From positions 102,678 to 166,677 of the forward strand of contig NZ_JAAONY010000005.1 in the NCBI RefSeq assembly GCF_011602085.1: a stretch of 64,000 bases of DNA, written 5' to 3'. This stretch comes from Pseudoteredinibacter isoporae. GTDB lineage: Bacteria; Pseudomonadota; Gammaproteobacteria; Pseudomonadales; Cellvibrionaceae. Shown one piece after another: positions 43,363-52,672 of this stretch (its first letter is position 1; the number at the start of each line of letters is the position of its first letter). The notes below the pieces were generated by a model. It did no database searches and was not told the origin of the DNA. It saw nothing but the letters and a program-made list of their open reading frames with translations. The translations under genes were made by a program, and so were the position numbers.

Positions 43363-44451
43363 ATGGGTAATAAGACGGCATTGTTCGCCGAGCACGAAGC
43401 CGCTGGCGGCAAAATGGTGGATTTTGGTGGCTGGGATATGCCAATCAATTACGGCTCCCAGGTTGAAGAGCATCACAAGGTTCGCCGTGAAGCGGGCATG
43501 TTTGATGTATCCCACATGACCATTGTTGATGTGAAAGGTGCGGGTGCTAAAGATTTCCTGCGCTACCTGCTGGCCAATGATGTTGAGAAGATCAGCAGTG
43601 TGACCGGCAAAGCGATGTACACCGGTATGTTGAACGAGCAAGGTGGTGTGATTGATGACCTGATCGTTTACAACATGGACGGCTGGTACCGCACCGTTGT
43701 GAACTGTGCGACTCGCGAGAAAGATCTCGCCTGGATGGCCGAGCAGGCCAAGGCTTTTGAGGTGGAGTTGAGCGAGCGCCCGGAGCTGTCCATGCTGGCG
43801 GTTCAGGGGCCGGAAGCCATTGCAAAAGTTGCTCAGGTTCTGGGTGGCAACAAAGCCGAGGTGGTCAATTCCCTGTCAGTATTTCAAGGGCTGGAAGTGG
43901 ATGGCTGGTTCCTGGCTCGTACCGGTTACACCGGTGAGGACGGCCTGGAAATTATGGTCCCGGAAGCGGCGATTGTGCAGTTCTGGAAAGACCTGGTAGC
44001 GGCAGGCGTTGCACCTTGCGGCCTGGGTGCTCGCGATACGCTGCGCCTGGAAGCGGGTATGAATTTGTACGGCAGCGATATGGATGAAAACGTATTGCCA
44101 ATGGCGGCCAATATGTCCTGGACGATTGCCTGGGCACCTGAAGATCGCGACTTTATTGGCCGTAAAGCACTTGAGGCCGCAAAGGCTGAAGGCGTTAAAG
44201 AGAAGCTGGTAGGGTTGGTGATGGAGCAAAAAGGTGTTTTGCGCGCCCATCAAAAAGTGATTGTGCCGGGTGTGGAAGCCGCGGGTGAAATTACCAGCGG
44301 GACATTCTCTCCAACTTTGGGCTATTCTATTGCCATGGCGCGAGTGCCCAAAGAAATTGGTGAGACTTGTTTGGTTGAAATGAGAAACAAGCAAGTCGAA
44401 GTTAAGGTAATTAAGCCGAGCTTCGTCCGTAACGGTAAGCAAGTTTTTTAA
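43363..44451 (+). CDS. gcvT: Glycine cleavage system T protein (aminomethyltransferase)
   Basis: A 362-residue folate enzyme that transfers the methylene of H-protein-bound aminomethyl to tetrahydrofolate, releasing ammonia. Family motifs: [35 protein letters not shown], the catalytic-region Asp in [18 protein letters not shown], and [12 protein letters not shown]. gcvH follows after 35 bases, so they are co-transcribed. The P protein (gcvP) is not in this window. The 200-base leader shows no clear glycine riboswitch. Confidence 0.96.
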   Translation: MGNKTALFAEHEAAGGKMVDFGGWDMPINYGSQVEEHHKVRREAGMFDVSHMTIVDVKGAGAKDFLRYLLANDVEKISSVTGKAMYTGMLNEQGGVIDDLIVYNMDGWYRTVVNCATREKDLAWMAEQAKAFEVELSERPELSMLAVQGPEAIAKVAQVLGGNKAEVVNSLSVFQGLEVDGWFLARTGYTGEDGLEIMVPEAAIVQFWKDLVAAGVAPCGLGARDTLRLEAGMNLYGSDMDENVLPMAANMSWTIAWAPEDRDFIGRKALEAAKAEGVKEKLVGLVMEQKGVLRAHQKVIVPGVEAAGEITSGTFSPTLGYSIAMARVPKEIGETCLVEMRNKQVEVKVIKPSFVRNGKQVF

Positions 44452-44486
44452 TTAATCTAAAGATAGAAATAGCAGAGGGTTAGTCC

Positions 44487-44876
44487 ATGAGTGAAGTGCG
44501 CAATGAAATTAAGTATCTGTCGAGCCATGAGTGGGCCCGCGTAGAGGCTGATGGCACAGTAACAGTTGGTATTTCCGATCATGCACAAGATAGCCTTGGC
44601 GATGTGGTTTACGTTGAAGTGCCAGAGGTGGGTTCTCAGGTAAATGCTGGTGAAGAAGCCGGTGTGGTTGAGTCTGTAAAGGCCGCTTCTGATATTTACT
44701 CGCCAATTACCGGTGAAGTTGTTGCCGTAAACGAAGCTCTGGAAGATGAGCCTGAGACGGTAAACAGTTCTCCTTATGACGACGGCTGGTTCTTCAAGGT
44801 TAAGCCAAGCGATGTTTCCGAGCTGGATGCCGCTCTGGATGCTGATGCTTACCGCGAAGCTTGCGAAGACGCTTAA
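44487..44876 (+). CDS. gcvH: Glycine cleavage system H protein
   Basis: A 129-residue lipoyl carrier. The lipoylated Lys lies in [20 protein letters not shown], preceded by the usual [12 protein letters not shown] strand. It shuttles the aminomethyl group between P, T and L proteins. Start [20 protein letters not shown] is standard. It follows gcvT, and a strong terminator comes 34 bases later. Confidence 0.97.
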   Translation: MSEVRNEIKYLSSHEWARVEADGTVTVGISDHAQDSLGDVVYVEVPEVGSQVNAGEEAGVVESVKAASDIYSPITGEVVAVNEALEDEPETVNSSPYDDGWFFKVKPSDVSELDAALDADAYREACEDA

Positions 44877-44909
44877 TCAGCATTTCGCTGAGCTACACAG
44901 CTGAACGAC

Positions 44910-44941
44910 AAAAAAGCCGAGCTATGATGCTCGGCTTTTTT
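44910..44941. terminator. Bidirectional terminator
   Basis: A-run, stem AGCCGAGC-TATGAT-GCTCGGCT, T-run. It serves both gcvTH and the convergent serine hydrolase gene. Confidence 0.9.
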
Positions 44942-44973
44942 GTATCTATTTATTTTTTTGGTCTATATGGCAT

Positions 44974-46365
44974 TTATTTTGCGGCAATCTCGTTCTTGTC
45001 TAAAGCCGAAAGAATATTGGCAAAGTGCCCATTCAGGTCGAAGCGTTCGCCATTTGACCAACCCAGCCGAACCATCACCAGCTCTCGTGATGGAATGATC
45101 ACTACGTACTGACCGTTGTGGCCCGAGGCCAGATACAGATCGGTAGGCAGATCTTTGAACATGCGCTTGCTGCGATCGTCTTTGGCGCCAGCGTTCAACC
45201 AGAACTGACCGCCATATTCGCCTTTGGGCGCTGCATCGATGGGGGCTTTGGCGAAATCGACCCAGTGCTCGGGAATAATCTGTTGACCATTCAGCTTTCC
45301 ACGCTGCAAATACAGTTGGCCAAACTTCGCCCACTCGCGGGCGGTCATATAAAGGTACGAGCTGCCAACAAAGCTGCCGCTGGCATCGGGCTCAAAAACC
45401 GCACTTTGAATGCCGCTGGGAAGAAACAGTTTTTCCTGGGCAAAGCGATAATAGTTTTCGCTGCCGCCAAGTTTGTCGAATAACCAGCCAGATAAAATAT
45501 TGGTGGTGCCTGATGAGTACACAAATTTATCGCCTGGAGCCGCTTCCACTTCCGCTGCGGCGGTGCGAGCGTAGCGCGCCATATTATCTTCAAAGAACAG
45601 CATGCGAGTGGCGTTATCGCCAGGCTCATAGCTTTCGTCGAAGGCGAGGCCGCTGGCCATGTTTAATAGATGACGCAGATGAATATTTTTGCGATCGTCG
45701 TTTTGCCATTCCGCAAAGCCGGGTGCCTGGTCGATATTCTGACCATGCTCTTCCAGCCAGATGCCCACAAGGCTTGAGGTTACACTCTTGGCCATGGACC
45801 AGGACAGGAACTGGCTGTCCTGTTGATATCCAGGAGCATACGCTTCGGCGATGATTTTACCCTGATGAGCAACCAGCAGTGCTCGGGTGTCGATGTGGGG
45901 TTTTTGCTCGTTCTCTTTAATGATGCTGTCGAGAATGTTTTGAATGTCTTCCGAAGGGGTATCCTCTGGCCATTGGAAGCCCACCTGCTCGGTGATCGTC
46001 GGCGCGTTGAATGTGGGTGCTTCGTGGTGATAGAGGCTGCAGCCAAAGTCGGGGTTGTATTTGGCTTTCTGGCTGAACAGTCCAAAGCTGCTGACTTCGG
46101 CCTCTTCTGTCTGCCGGTTAACGTCGAAGCTGCTGTAGTGGGCCAGGGCATGGGAGGTCAGTACATCCTGCGTGAACACTTCTTCCGCATCCCGACCTGC
46201 CACAAACACGCCTGAGCACAGCAATTTGGCGCCCAGGCCATTGATTACGGTGGGGCCATAGCGCAGATAGCTATAGGCTTTGGGGTTGGCCCAAAAGAAG
46301 GCAATGATGAAGGCGATCAATGCAAGGCAGATCGTTCGCGTTAAGCTACGCCCGGAGATTGGCAT
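44974..46365 (-). CDS. Membrane-anchored serine hydrolase, beta-lactamase fold
   Basis: A 463-residue PF00144 enzyme with an N-terminal membrane anchor or uncleaved signal (TICLALIAFIIAFFWANP). The nucleophile motif is SMAK in LSWSMAKSVTS; the second is YSSG in KFVYSSGTTNIL; the third region reads LASGHNGQYV, where H-x-G-like residues fit. This shape is common among 6-aminohexanoate-dimer-hydrolase-like esterases. AAGGA lies eight bases before the ATG at 46365; an in-frame ATG 30 codons upstream has no ribosome site. It converges on gcvH. Confidence 0.82.
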   Translation of the reverse strand: MPISGRSLTRTICLALIAFIIAFFWANPKAYSYLRYGPTVINGLGAKLLCSGVFVAGRDAEEVFTQDVLTSHALAHYSSFDVNRQTEEAEVSSFGLFSQKAKYNPDFGCSLYHHEAPTFNAPTITEQVGFQWPEDTPSEDIQNILDSIIKENEQKPHIDTRALLVAHQGKIIAEAYAPGYQQDSQFLSWSMAKSVTSSLVGIWLEEHGQNIDQAPGFAEWQNDDRKNIHLRHLLNMASGLAFDESYEPGDNATRMLFFEDNMARYARTAAAEVEAAPGDKFVYSSGTTNILSGWLFDKLGGSENYYRFAQEKLFLPSGIQSAVFEPDASGSFVGSSYLYMTAREWAKFGQLYLQRGKLNGQQIIPEHWVDFAKAPIDAAPKGEYGGQFWLNAGAKDDRSKRMFKDLPTDLYLASGHNGQYVVIIPSRELVMVRLGWSNGERFDLNGHFANILSALDKNEIAAK

Positions 46366-46526
46366 GGTCGAATCCTTTTCGGAGTTGTTTGATCTTGGTG
46401 TCAGAGCTTCGGTTTTGGGTTCAGATTGAACGTTCAAAGCACTAGGGTTCAGCATTTATGGAGGGCTGATGGTATCACTTGAGTCTTATAGAACAAGCCT
46501 TGGAGCTGGGCTTCACACAAAGATGT

Positions 46527-46555
46527 TTGATCTTTATACAGCCTAAGCATATAAT
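46527..46555 (+). promoter_or_regulatory. Promoter of the rpsF operon
   Basis: -35 TTGATC, 17-base spacer, -10 TATAAT, then the discriminator GCGCGCC, like the tRNA and rRNA promoters in this window. Confidence 0.75.
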
Positions 46556-46619
46556 GCGCGCCCCTTATTTTTGGCCAGGGGTTTCGGGAATCCGGAACAA
46601 AGCAATATGGCCTCTCCTT

Positions 46620-46648
46620 GCCTTACCGCGGCATCGCCGGCGGAAGGC
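46620..46648 (+). ncRNA. Candidate S6:S18 autoregulatory mRNA leader hairpin
   Basis: In the rpsF leader, GCCTT pairs with AAGGC, enclosing CCGC/GCGG with an apical GGCATCGCCG. Stems with unpaired or bulged CCG just upstream of rpsF are bound by the S6:S18 complex in many bacteria. I infer that from position and the CCG-rich loop. Confidence 0.45.
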
Positions 46649-46668
46649 TTAACCCGTAAGGAGCACAT

Positions 46669-47112
46669 ATGCGTCATTACGAAATTGTATTTCTGGTACA
46701 TCCAGATCAGAGCGAGCAGGTGCCCGGCATGGTCGAGCGTTACACTGCTACCATCGAAGCCGATGGTGGTAAAGTGCATCGCATGGAAGACTGGGGCCGT
46801 CGCCAGTTGGCTTACTCCATCAACAAGATCCACAAAGCTCACTACGTTCTGATGAACGTTGAGTGTGGTGAAAGTGCATTGGAAGAGCTGACCACCAACT
46901 TCCGCTACAACGATGCGGTACTGCGTAACCTGGTAATCCGCGCTGATGAAGCGGTTACTGAGGAATCTCCAATCGCTAAGGCTGACAAAGAGCAACGTGA
47001 GCGTAAGCCACGTGGTGATCGTCGCGAAGAGCGTCCAGCCCAACAAGAAGCCCCTGCTGAAGCGCCAGCTGCTGAAAAAGCTGCTAGCGAAGAAGCGGCT
47101 AGCGAAGAATAA
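46669..47112 (+). CDS. rpsF: 30S ribosomal protein S6 (bS6)
   Basis: A 147-residue protein. [20 protein letters not shown] and [20 protein letters not shown] are unmistakable. It binds S18 and 16S rRNA in the platform. The C-terminus is an extended acidic, Ala/Glu-rich tail, longer than in E. coli. GTAAGGAG precedes the start. First gene of the rpsF-rpsR-membrane protein-rplI operon. Confidence 0.98.
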   Translation: MRHYEIVFLVHPDQSEQVPGMVERYTATIEADGGKVHRMEDWGRRQLAYSINKIHKAHYVLMNVECGESALEELTTNFRYNDAVLRNLVIRADEAVTEESPIAKADKEQRERKPRGDRREERPAQQEAPAEAPAAEKAASEEAASEE

Positions 47113-47123
47113 GGAGACTGATC

Positions 47124-47351
47124 ATGGCACGTTTTTTCCGTCGTCGTAAGTTCTGCCGTTTCAGCGCCGAAGGCGTTAAGCAGATCGACTACAAAGACTT
47201 GGACACTTTGAAAGCCTACGTCTCTGAGACTGGCAAAATTGTCCCAAGCCGTATTACTGGTACCAAGGCTAAGTATCAGCGTCAGCTGGCTACCGCTATC
47301 AAGCGCGCTCGCTACCTGGCTCTGCTGCCTTACACCGACAGTCACGAATAA
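47124..47351 (+). CDS. rpsR: 30S ribosomal protein S18 (bS18)
   Basis: A 75-residue basic protein with [17 protein letters not shown] and the closing [20 protein letters not shown] of S18. It starts 12 bases after rpsF, with AAGGAG between, and pairs with S6 in the ribosome. Confidence 0.98.
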   Translation: MARFFRRRKFCRFSAEGVKQIDYKDLDTLKAYVSETGKIVPSRITGTKAKYQRQLATAIKRARYLALLPYTDSHE

Positions 47352-47359
47352 GAAGCCCT

Positions 47360-48223
47360 GTGCGCGCCCTTGCTGAATTTATAATGCGAGGACGTTTGCA
47401 GGCGTCAGTGGCCGCCCTGATTGGGAGCTGGTTTCCACTGATTAGCCCGGCAACGGTAGCTTTGGTTACTCTGCGTCGGGGCGCCAGCGACGGTACTGTA
47501 ATACTGTTGGTGGCGATGTTGCCGGCACTGCTGGCACTCTTTGCAAGTGATCTGGGGCCTTTGATGTCTCTGGTGACCATGCTGAGTTTGCTTCTGGTGT
47601 TTGGTGTTGCGCTAATATTGCGCCGCAGTATCTCCTGGGCCGCCGCCATAATGGCGATGGTGGCTCTGAGTTCCGCCGCCAGCTTGCTGTTAGGGCAAGT
47701 GGTTCCGGCTCCGGTTGAGAGCCTGGTGGAAGTCTTGGGAGATCTGTTTAAGGAAATACAAGCCCAGGCACCTGAAGGTGAGCCGCAAGCTCAGTTGCCA
47801 GTGCCGGGAGAGAGATTTGCGTTAGGCTTGATCGCCTATGTATTAGCTCTAAGCAGTATTGCCAGTTTGATTCTGGCGCGCTGGTGGCAATCCATGTTGT
47901 ACAACCCTGGTGGGTTTGGTGAGGAGTTCCGTCAGCTAAGGCTTAATCGAAGCAGTGTCATTATCAGCTTCGTTGCCGCCTTGTACTGCTTTAGCCAGGG
48001 TAGCGATTACGCGATCTGGGCAAGCTTGTTTGGGTTTCCTTTGTTGCTACAAGGTATTGCCATTGTGCACTTTGTAGTAAAACAGCGGCAAATGGGGGTG
48101 CAATGGCTGGTGCTGATGTATTTGGCACTGTTGTTTGCAAGCCCTGTGGCACTGGTATTAACGCTACTGGCGGTTCTGGATTCGTGGATTGATTTTCGTG
48201 GGCGTCTGTCCCAAAGCAGCTAG
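47360..48223 (+). CDS. Multi-pass membrane protein, DUF2232/YybS-like
   Basis: A 287-residue inner-membrane protein with about eight helices. It starts at a GTG at 47360, eight bases after rpsR; an ATG at 47384 is an alternative. Proteins of this kind are regularly found between rpsR and rplI in Pseudomonas-like gammaproteobacteria, and their function is unknown. A soluble insert near residue 120 (EVLGDLFKEIQAQAPEGEP) separates the helices. Co-transcribed with the ribosomal genes. Confidence 0.8.
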   Translation: MRALAEFIMRGRLQASVAALIGSWFPLISPATVALVTLRRGASDGTVILLVAMLPALLALFASDLGPLMSLVTMLSLLLVFGVALILRRSISWAAAIMAMVALSSAASLLLGQVVPAPVESLVEVLGDLFKEIQAQAPEGEPQAQLPVPGERFALGLIAYVLALSSIASLILARWWQSMLYNPGGFGEEFRQLRLNRSSVIISFVAALYCFSQGSDYAIWASLFGFPLLLQGIAIVHFVVKQRQMGVQWLVLMYLALLFASPVALVLTLLAVLDSWIDFRGRLSQSS

Positions 48224-48262
48224 GCTGCAGACAGGCCCACCTAACAAAAGAGGGTTAACGAG

Positions 48263-48709
48263 ATGGAAGTTATTCTGCTCGAGAAAGTAGGTAAGCTGGG
48301 CGGTATCGGCGATCGCGTTGAAGTGAAAGCTGGTTTCGGTCGTAACTACCTGGTACCACAAGGTAAAGCTGTACCTGCTACCAAAGCTAACATTGCTGAC
48401 TTTGAAGCGCGTCGCGCTGAGTTGGAAGCCGCTGCTGCTGAAAAGAAAGCGGCCGCTGAAACTCGCGGTGAGAAGCTGAACGATTTGTCTGTAACCATCG
48501 AAGCCAACGCTGGTGACGAAGGTAAACTGTTCGGTTCTATCGGTACTCGTGACATCGCTGACGCAATCAGCCAGGCTGGCGTAGAAGTTGCCAAGTCTGA
48601 AGTTAAATTGCCAGAAGGTGTTCTACGTGAAGTTGGCGAATATCAAATTGATATTCAGCTGCACGCTGAAGTAACCGTAGCTGTTACCCTGAACGTAGTG
48701 CCTGAATAA
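48263..48709 (+). CDS. rplI: 50S ribosomal protein L9 (bL9)
   Basis: A 148-residue protein with the L9 signature [20 protein letters not shown] and [13 protein letters not shown], a long central helix rich in Ala/Glu/Lys, and a C-terminal domain ending LNVVPE. Last gene of the operon, followed by a terminator. Part of its 3' end and the terminator are copied at 52518-52648. Confidence 0.98.
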   Translation: MEVILLEKVGKLGGIGDRVEVKAGFGRNYLVPQGKAVPATKANIADFEARRAELEAAAAEKKAAAETRGEKLNDLSVTIEANAGDEGKLFGSIGTRDIADAISQAGVEVAKSEVKLPEGVLREVGEYQIDIQLHAEVTVAVTLNVVPE

Positions 48710-48732
48710 GACACTGACGCTCAAGTAACACG

Positions 48733-48769
48733 AAAAACCGCAAGCGCCGAATGGGGCTTGCGGTTTTTT
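48733..48769 (+). terminator. Terminator of the rpsF-rplI operon
   Basis: Stem ACCGCAAGC-GCCGAATGGG-GCTTGCGGT with flanking A-run and T-run. A diverged copy is found at 52611-52648. Confidence 0.92.
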
Positions 48770-48823
48770 GTGTCTGTTAGAATGTTGCTGACGCGGTCTA
48801 CGGATAGCATCTGGCCTGGACAT

Positions 48824-50086
48824 TTAGTTTGACAGTTTCTCCAGCCTGACTATGGCCTGCTGATATTTTTTATAGCTGGCGTGGTCGGATGGTATCCGCC
48901 TGAGTGCGCCGCGATAATACTTCAGGGCCTCTTCGAATTGCTTTTGAGATTCATAGGTTTCGGCCAGGCCTGCCCAATAGCGGTGGTCCTCTGGTCGATC
49001 AGTTAAGCCGGATTTATACAATTTAGCTGCACGTTGGTACTGCTTGTTTTTATGGAAGAACTGAGCAAAAAGGCCATACCAACCAGTGGCTTCAAACGGC
49101 CCCATTTCTTTTTCAAGGCTTGAAAACAAGCGATAATTGTTCTCTTGGGCGGCATGGCGAAACATGCTGAACTTTGCTTGTTTGCCGACTTCATTACTAA
49201 CTGAGTAACGTTGTGCGCGATTTGCATAGTAGGCTTTAACGGCTGCAGCTCCGCCAAATTTTTCAATGTCTTCGACCGAATAAAATGTGAGATCGGGATA
49301 GTCCGAAAAGTACCATTCCAGGCCGTGGGTCAGACTTTCCAGCGGTGTTGTATGATGGTCGTAGCGAATCGAAAATCGATCAAAATAACTGAATTTCCAC
49401 TGTATCCCTTTGGATTTGTACCGGTTGAAAATCTCTACCATAGATCTATGGCCTTGAAGCGTATGCTCTTCCGTTTTGCCTAGCGACAGATAAAAATGAT
49501 GCTTGACTGCTTGTGACTCTTTTAGGTGCTTCTCAAGCTTTATGAGCTGATCCTGGCTGTAGTGTTGCCCGCTCGCCAGGAAGTAGGCTTCAAATAACAG
49601 TGGGTCGGAATTAAATAGCTCTAAGCCTAATATCGCTGCGAACTGCCACCCGAAGTAGGCTCGACTCTCGCTGCTTGGATAGCTGCGGTCAATATATGGA
49701 ACGATTGTACTGCGAATCAGATCAATGGTAGAGCCGGCTCTGTTATGAAAAAAGTCCCTCCGGCCATTGCGCACATTCGAAGTATTGATGCCGACAACAA
49801 TATACTCGGGGCTGATATCGGCGCCATCGCGCAAGGCTTTTTGATAGGCGAGAGCGTGGTAAAAGTAACGCTGGCCATCCATAACATATAAAACAGGAAA
49901 GGTTTTCGACTTAGGGCCTTGAGGGCTATAGATGTCTAGAGATATCTCGTCATTGATTTTGATATGCTGAATGTCGCTTTTATCCTTCAGCTTTTCAAAT
50001 GTTGGTGCAGCTGCAATCGCCGGTTGGAAAAAACAGCTGAAAATCAATATTAGGAATAATCTAAAACACGTATTTCTAAAGTACAT
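48824..50086 (-). CDS. Secreted esterase-fold protein with TPR tail, probably inactive
   Basis: A 420-residue exported protein (signal MYFRNTCFRLFLILIFSCFF). Residues 30-270 fit the Fes/IroE-type putative esterase fold: PVLYVMDGQRYFYHALAYQK, then RSTIVPYIDRSYPSS. At the nucleophile elbow, where GxSxG is expected, the sequence reads AYFGWQFAAILGLEL, so the serine is lost. A C-terminal TPR pair follows (YQRAAKLYKSGLTDRPEDHR and FEEALKYYRGALRRIPSDH). I start at 50086; the ATG 12 codons upstream would spoil the signal peptide. It diverges from a CadC-TolB sensor gene, with both inside a block bracketed by a duplicated rplI tail. Confidence 0.75.
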   Translation of the reverse strand: MYFRNTCFRLFLILIFSCFFQPAIAAAPTFEKLKDKSDIQHIKINDEISLDIYSPQGPKSKTFPVLYVMDGQRYFYHALAYQKALRDGADISPEYIVVGINTSNVRNGRRDFFHNRAGSTIDLIRSTIVPYIDRSYPSSESRAYFGWQFAAILGLELFNSDPLLFEAYFLASGQHYSQDQLIKLEKHLKESQAVKHHFYLSLGKTEEHTLQGHRSMVEIFNRYKSKGIQWKFSYFDRFSIRYDHHTTPLESLTHGLEWYFSDYPDLTFYSVEDIEKFGGAAAVKAYYANRAQRYSVSNEVGKQAKFSMFRHAAQENNYRLFSSLEKEMGPFEATGWYGLFAQFFHKNKQYQRAAKLYKSGLTDRPEDHRYWAGLAETYESQKQFEEALKYYRGALRRIPSDHASYKKYQQAIVRLEKLSN

Positions 50087-50304
50087 ATAAATAGCCTTTG
50101 CAATGATTCTGAAACCGGGCACTGTCGATGGCCTGGGAGTGGATCGAAGATAAGCATGTGGCGTAATAAATACTTGAGTTAAAGCTGATTAAAAGCTGAT
50201 TTTTTGCATTAAAGGCGCTAAATGGCAGGATAAAGCGAGGTTTTGAGGTAATATTTAGAGCCTAACAATAACAAAGCCAAGCTAACGGTTGATTTTTGTT
50301 CACT

Positions 50305-52440
50305 ATGCAAAAATGTTTTTGGATAAATGGAATTCAAGTCGATTTAAGTCGCAATACGATCAATCGAGACGATGGGGCATTCCCCCTCCAGCCAAAAGTG
50401 ATTTCCGTACTCAAGGTGCTAGCTCTCCATCAGGGTGAAGTGGTTAGTCACGATCAGTTAATGGATGAAGTGTGGCGAGGTGCAACAGTCAGCCCTAACA
50501 CCCTGCAACGGTGTATTGCGCAGCTACGCAAAGTACTCAAAGACAACAGTCGAACCCAGCAAGTTATCAAAACCCATTCAAAGCTCGGTTATAGCCTTGA
50601 GGCTTCGGTAAATTGGGAGGATAGTATCCCTTCCGAAATTGAGTTTGATGGTAAGTCACCATTCAAGTCTGTGTCCTCTGGACGATTCTATTATCCTGCT
50701 ATGGCTTTAGCTGCTGCCATGCTGTTGATTTGGCTTGTTTATGGTTTGGCTCCAGGTGAGCCTTCGCTCAATTTTCGACAGAGTAAAATGCTGACGACAA
50801 GCGACGAAAAGGAGTATTTTCCGGATTACTCTCCCGATGGGCGTTATCTGGTATTTCATCGTTATCTGGGGGCGTGTGAGAATCACCTCTGGGCAAAGGA
50901 TCTGAAAACTCATCAGGAATATCGCCTAACTCGAACCTCGGGAATATACGCGAACTACAGCTGGTCGACCGATGGGAATCAACTTGCATTCATCAAGCGA
51001 GAAGGTTGCCAGCAGCAGTCAGGTCAAGAGGCAAGCTGTTGGCGCTTGTATACTCTGGACTTTGCCCAGGCTTTGCGAGGGCCTCTTGAGCCTGTTCAAA
51101 GGCTCGATTGTGACACTCATTTGATCGATACGCCTGTATGGGCGAATAACGGTAACATTCTGTTATTGAAAGAAGAGAAAGCCCCCAGTGATGAGCAAGG
51201 CCAGCTTAGGTTGATGGTGTACGATGTTCGAACAACCCAGCTAAAAGAATTCTATCGTCCAAAGCAAGGAAGGCTTTATGATTTCACCTACTCCAATAAG
51301 TTAAACCGATTTGCGGTAATCACGAAAGGCCGGAGTCAAAGCCATTTTGTTGAACTACTCGATGGTCAGGGGCAGCTACTTGAAAGAAGTCGAATCACGC
51401 CATTGGAGTCTCACTCACGTTTTCAGTCTTACAGTGCTAGCTTTCACCCCAATGGTGAATTTCTGATCACTAATCTGGAAAATGGTCTGCACCAAATGTC
51501 GTTAGGAGGTGAGCTACGAAAAATAGAAACTCCTTACGATTTAGCGCTGTCAGCTCCACGTTTCCATCCGATTGAACAGAAAATTGTTGCTACAAGTGGT
51601 GTTGTAGACATTGATATTGCGGAAATTGAATTGGCGGCACTCGCTTCACGAACGGGCAGTTTGCAAGATGATCGGACCGAAGTTGGATTCAATGAGGTTC
51701 ACTTGCCATTCCCAAGTATATCGCGCTCTATCCGTAAAGAATCCCATGCAAGGTTTCAGCCTAATGGTGAGCGAATTGCGTTTGTTTCCCAGCGCTCGGG
51801 AAGCGAGCAGCTATGGATTTACCATAAGGGAGAAAGCCGGCAACTCAGTCGCTTTAATCAGTCGTCTTCCATTCGAGGCCTGGAGTGGTCACCAGATGGG
51901 CAGCACATTGCTGTAGGGATCCGAGATACGATAGTTCTTGTTGATTTGAACGGAAATGAAACCCCGTTTGTGCTGAATAAGCCTATAAGGAACCTATTTC
52001 AGTGGGCATCTGAAAATCAGCTGTTGGCTTTGGCCGGCGAGAAATCCTCTAATCAATTGTTGACGATTGATGCTGAGACAAGAGAAATATCTCGAATAAC
52101 GGATGTTGATGTGAAATTTGCGCGTCAATATAAAGGGGGATTTTTGATGATGGATGTTGCCAATCGGCTATGGCATCTTTCGAAGGATGAAAGGCGTGCA
52201 ATCAATGTTCCCTTCAATATGTTGGGGGGTAATCCTGTCTTATCAGGCGACGGGAGCCTTTATGGCATCAGTCATGATGCACAGTTGTGGCGTTTCGATC
52301 TCGAAGCTCAACAAATCGAAATGATTGCAGCGGTTGATGAAAATGTTTGGTGGCTAATGGATGTAAAAGAGGGGTACTTGCTCGCAGCTCAGGCTATATC
52401 TGCTCGGAAGGAAATAGTTGAGTTGTCGCCACAGATGTGA
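50305..52440 (+). CDS. CadC-like wHTH regulator with periplasmic TolB-type propeller
   Basis: A 711-residue membrane sensor-regulator. The N-terminal winged helix (about residues 1-100: LQPKVISVLKVLALHQGEVV, SPNTLQRCIAQLRKVLKD, KTHSKLGYSL) is followed by a membrane helix (MALAAAMLLIWLVYGLAPG) and a large periplasmic beta-propeller with WD40/TolB-like repeats (YFPDYSPDGRYLVFHRYLG, NYSWSTDGNQLAFIKREG, EWSPDGQHIAVGI). This domain order is common in aquatic gammaproteobacteria. The divergent TPR-esterase is a likely target or partner. The ATG at 50305 is preferred to the TTG three codons upstream. Confidence 0.85.
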   Translation: MQKCFWINGIQVDLSRNTINRDDGAFPLQPKVISVLKVLALHQGEVVSHDQLMDEVWRGATVSPNTLQRCIAQLRKVLKDNSRTQQVIKTHSKLGYSLEASVNWEDSIPSEIEFDGKSPFKSVSSGRFYYPAMALAAAMLLIWLVYGLAPGEPSLNFRQSKMLTTSDEKEYFPDYSPDGRYLVFHRYLGACENHLWAKDLKTHQEYRLTRTSGIYANYSWSTDGNQLAFIKREGCQQQSGQEASCWRLYTLDFAQALRGPLEPVQRLDCDTHLIDTPVWANNGNILLLKEEKAPSDEQGQLRLMVYDVRTTQLKEFYRPKQGRLYDFTYSNKLNRFAVITKGRSQSHFVELLDGQGQLLERSRITPLESHSRFQSYSASFHPNGEFLITNLENGLHQMSLGGELRKIETPYDLALSAPRFHPIEQKIVATSGVVDIDIAEIELAALASRTGSLQDDRTEVGFNEVHLPFPSISRSIRKESHARFQPNGERIAFVSQRSGSEQLWIYHKGESRQLSRFNQSSSIRGLEWSPDGQHIAVGIRDTIVLVDLNGNETPFVLNKPIRNLFQWASENQLLALAGEKSSNQLLTIDAETREISRITDVDVKFARQYKGGFLMMDVANRLWHLSKDERRAINVPFNMLGGNPVLSGDGSLYGISHDAQLWRFDLEAQQIEMIAAVDENVWWLMDVKEGYLLAAQAISARKEIVELSPQM

Positions 52441-52517
52441 ATCATGTTGAAAAGGGGCGCAAGTTATTATTAGGGGGAGGCTTAATCTCTTGGTGGAGCT
52501 GGGTTTTTAGGATCGGA

Positions 52518-52586
52518 AAGGCTGGCGTAGAAGTTGTCAAGTCTGAAGTAACCGTAGCTGTTACCTTGAACGTAGTGCCTGAATAA
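52518..52586 (+). pseudogene. Duplicated 3' fragment of rplI
   Basis: The 22 codons [22 protein letters not shown] plus stop copy the end of L9 ([10 protein letters not shown]...[12 protein letters not shown]) with an in-frame loss of 69 bases between two CTGAAGT repeats. No start codon or upstream L9 sequence is present. The copy continues through the stop into a second version of the rplI terminator. Confidence 0.9.
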
Positions 52587-52610
52587 GACGCTCACGCTCA
52601 AGTAACATAA

Positions 52611-52648
52611 AAAAACCGCAAGCGCCGAAAGGAGCTTGCGGTTTTTTT
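52611..52648. terminator. Duplicated rplI-type terminator
   Basis: Stem ACCGCAAGC-GCCGAAAGGA-GCTTGCGGT with T-run; homologous to 48733-48769 with several substitutions. It now ends the CadC-TolB gene and the convergent J-like gene. Confidence 0.88.
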
Positions 52649-52672
52649 ATGTTTGCTAGTCGGGTCGAGCAA

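Noticed and set aside
42838..43641. 267-codon minus-strand frame across phnA and gcvT
   Set aside because: Antisense to two certain genes, with no recognisable protein features.
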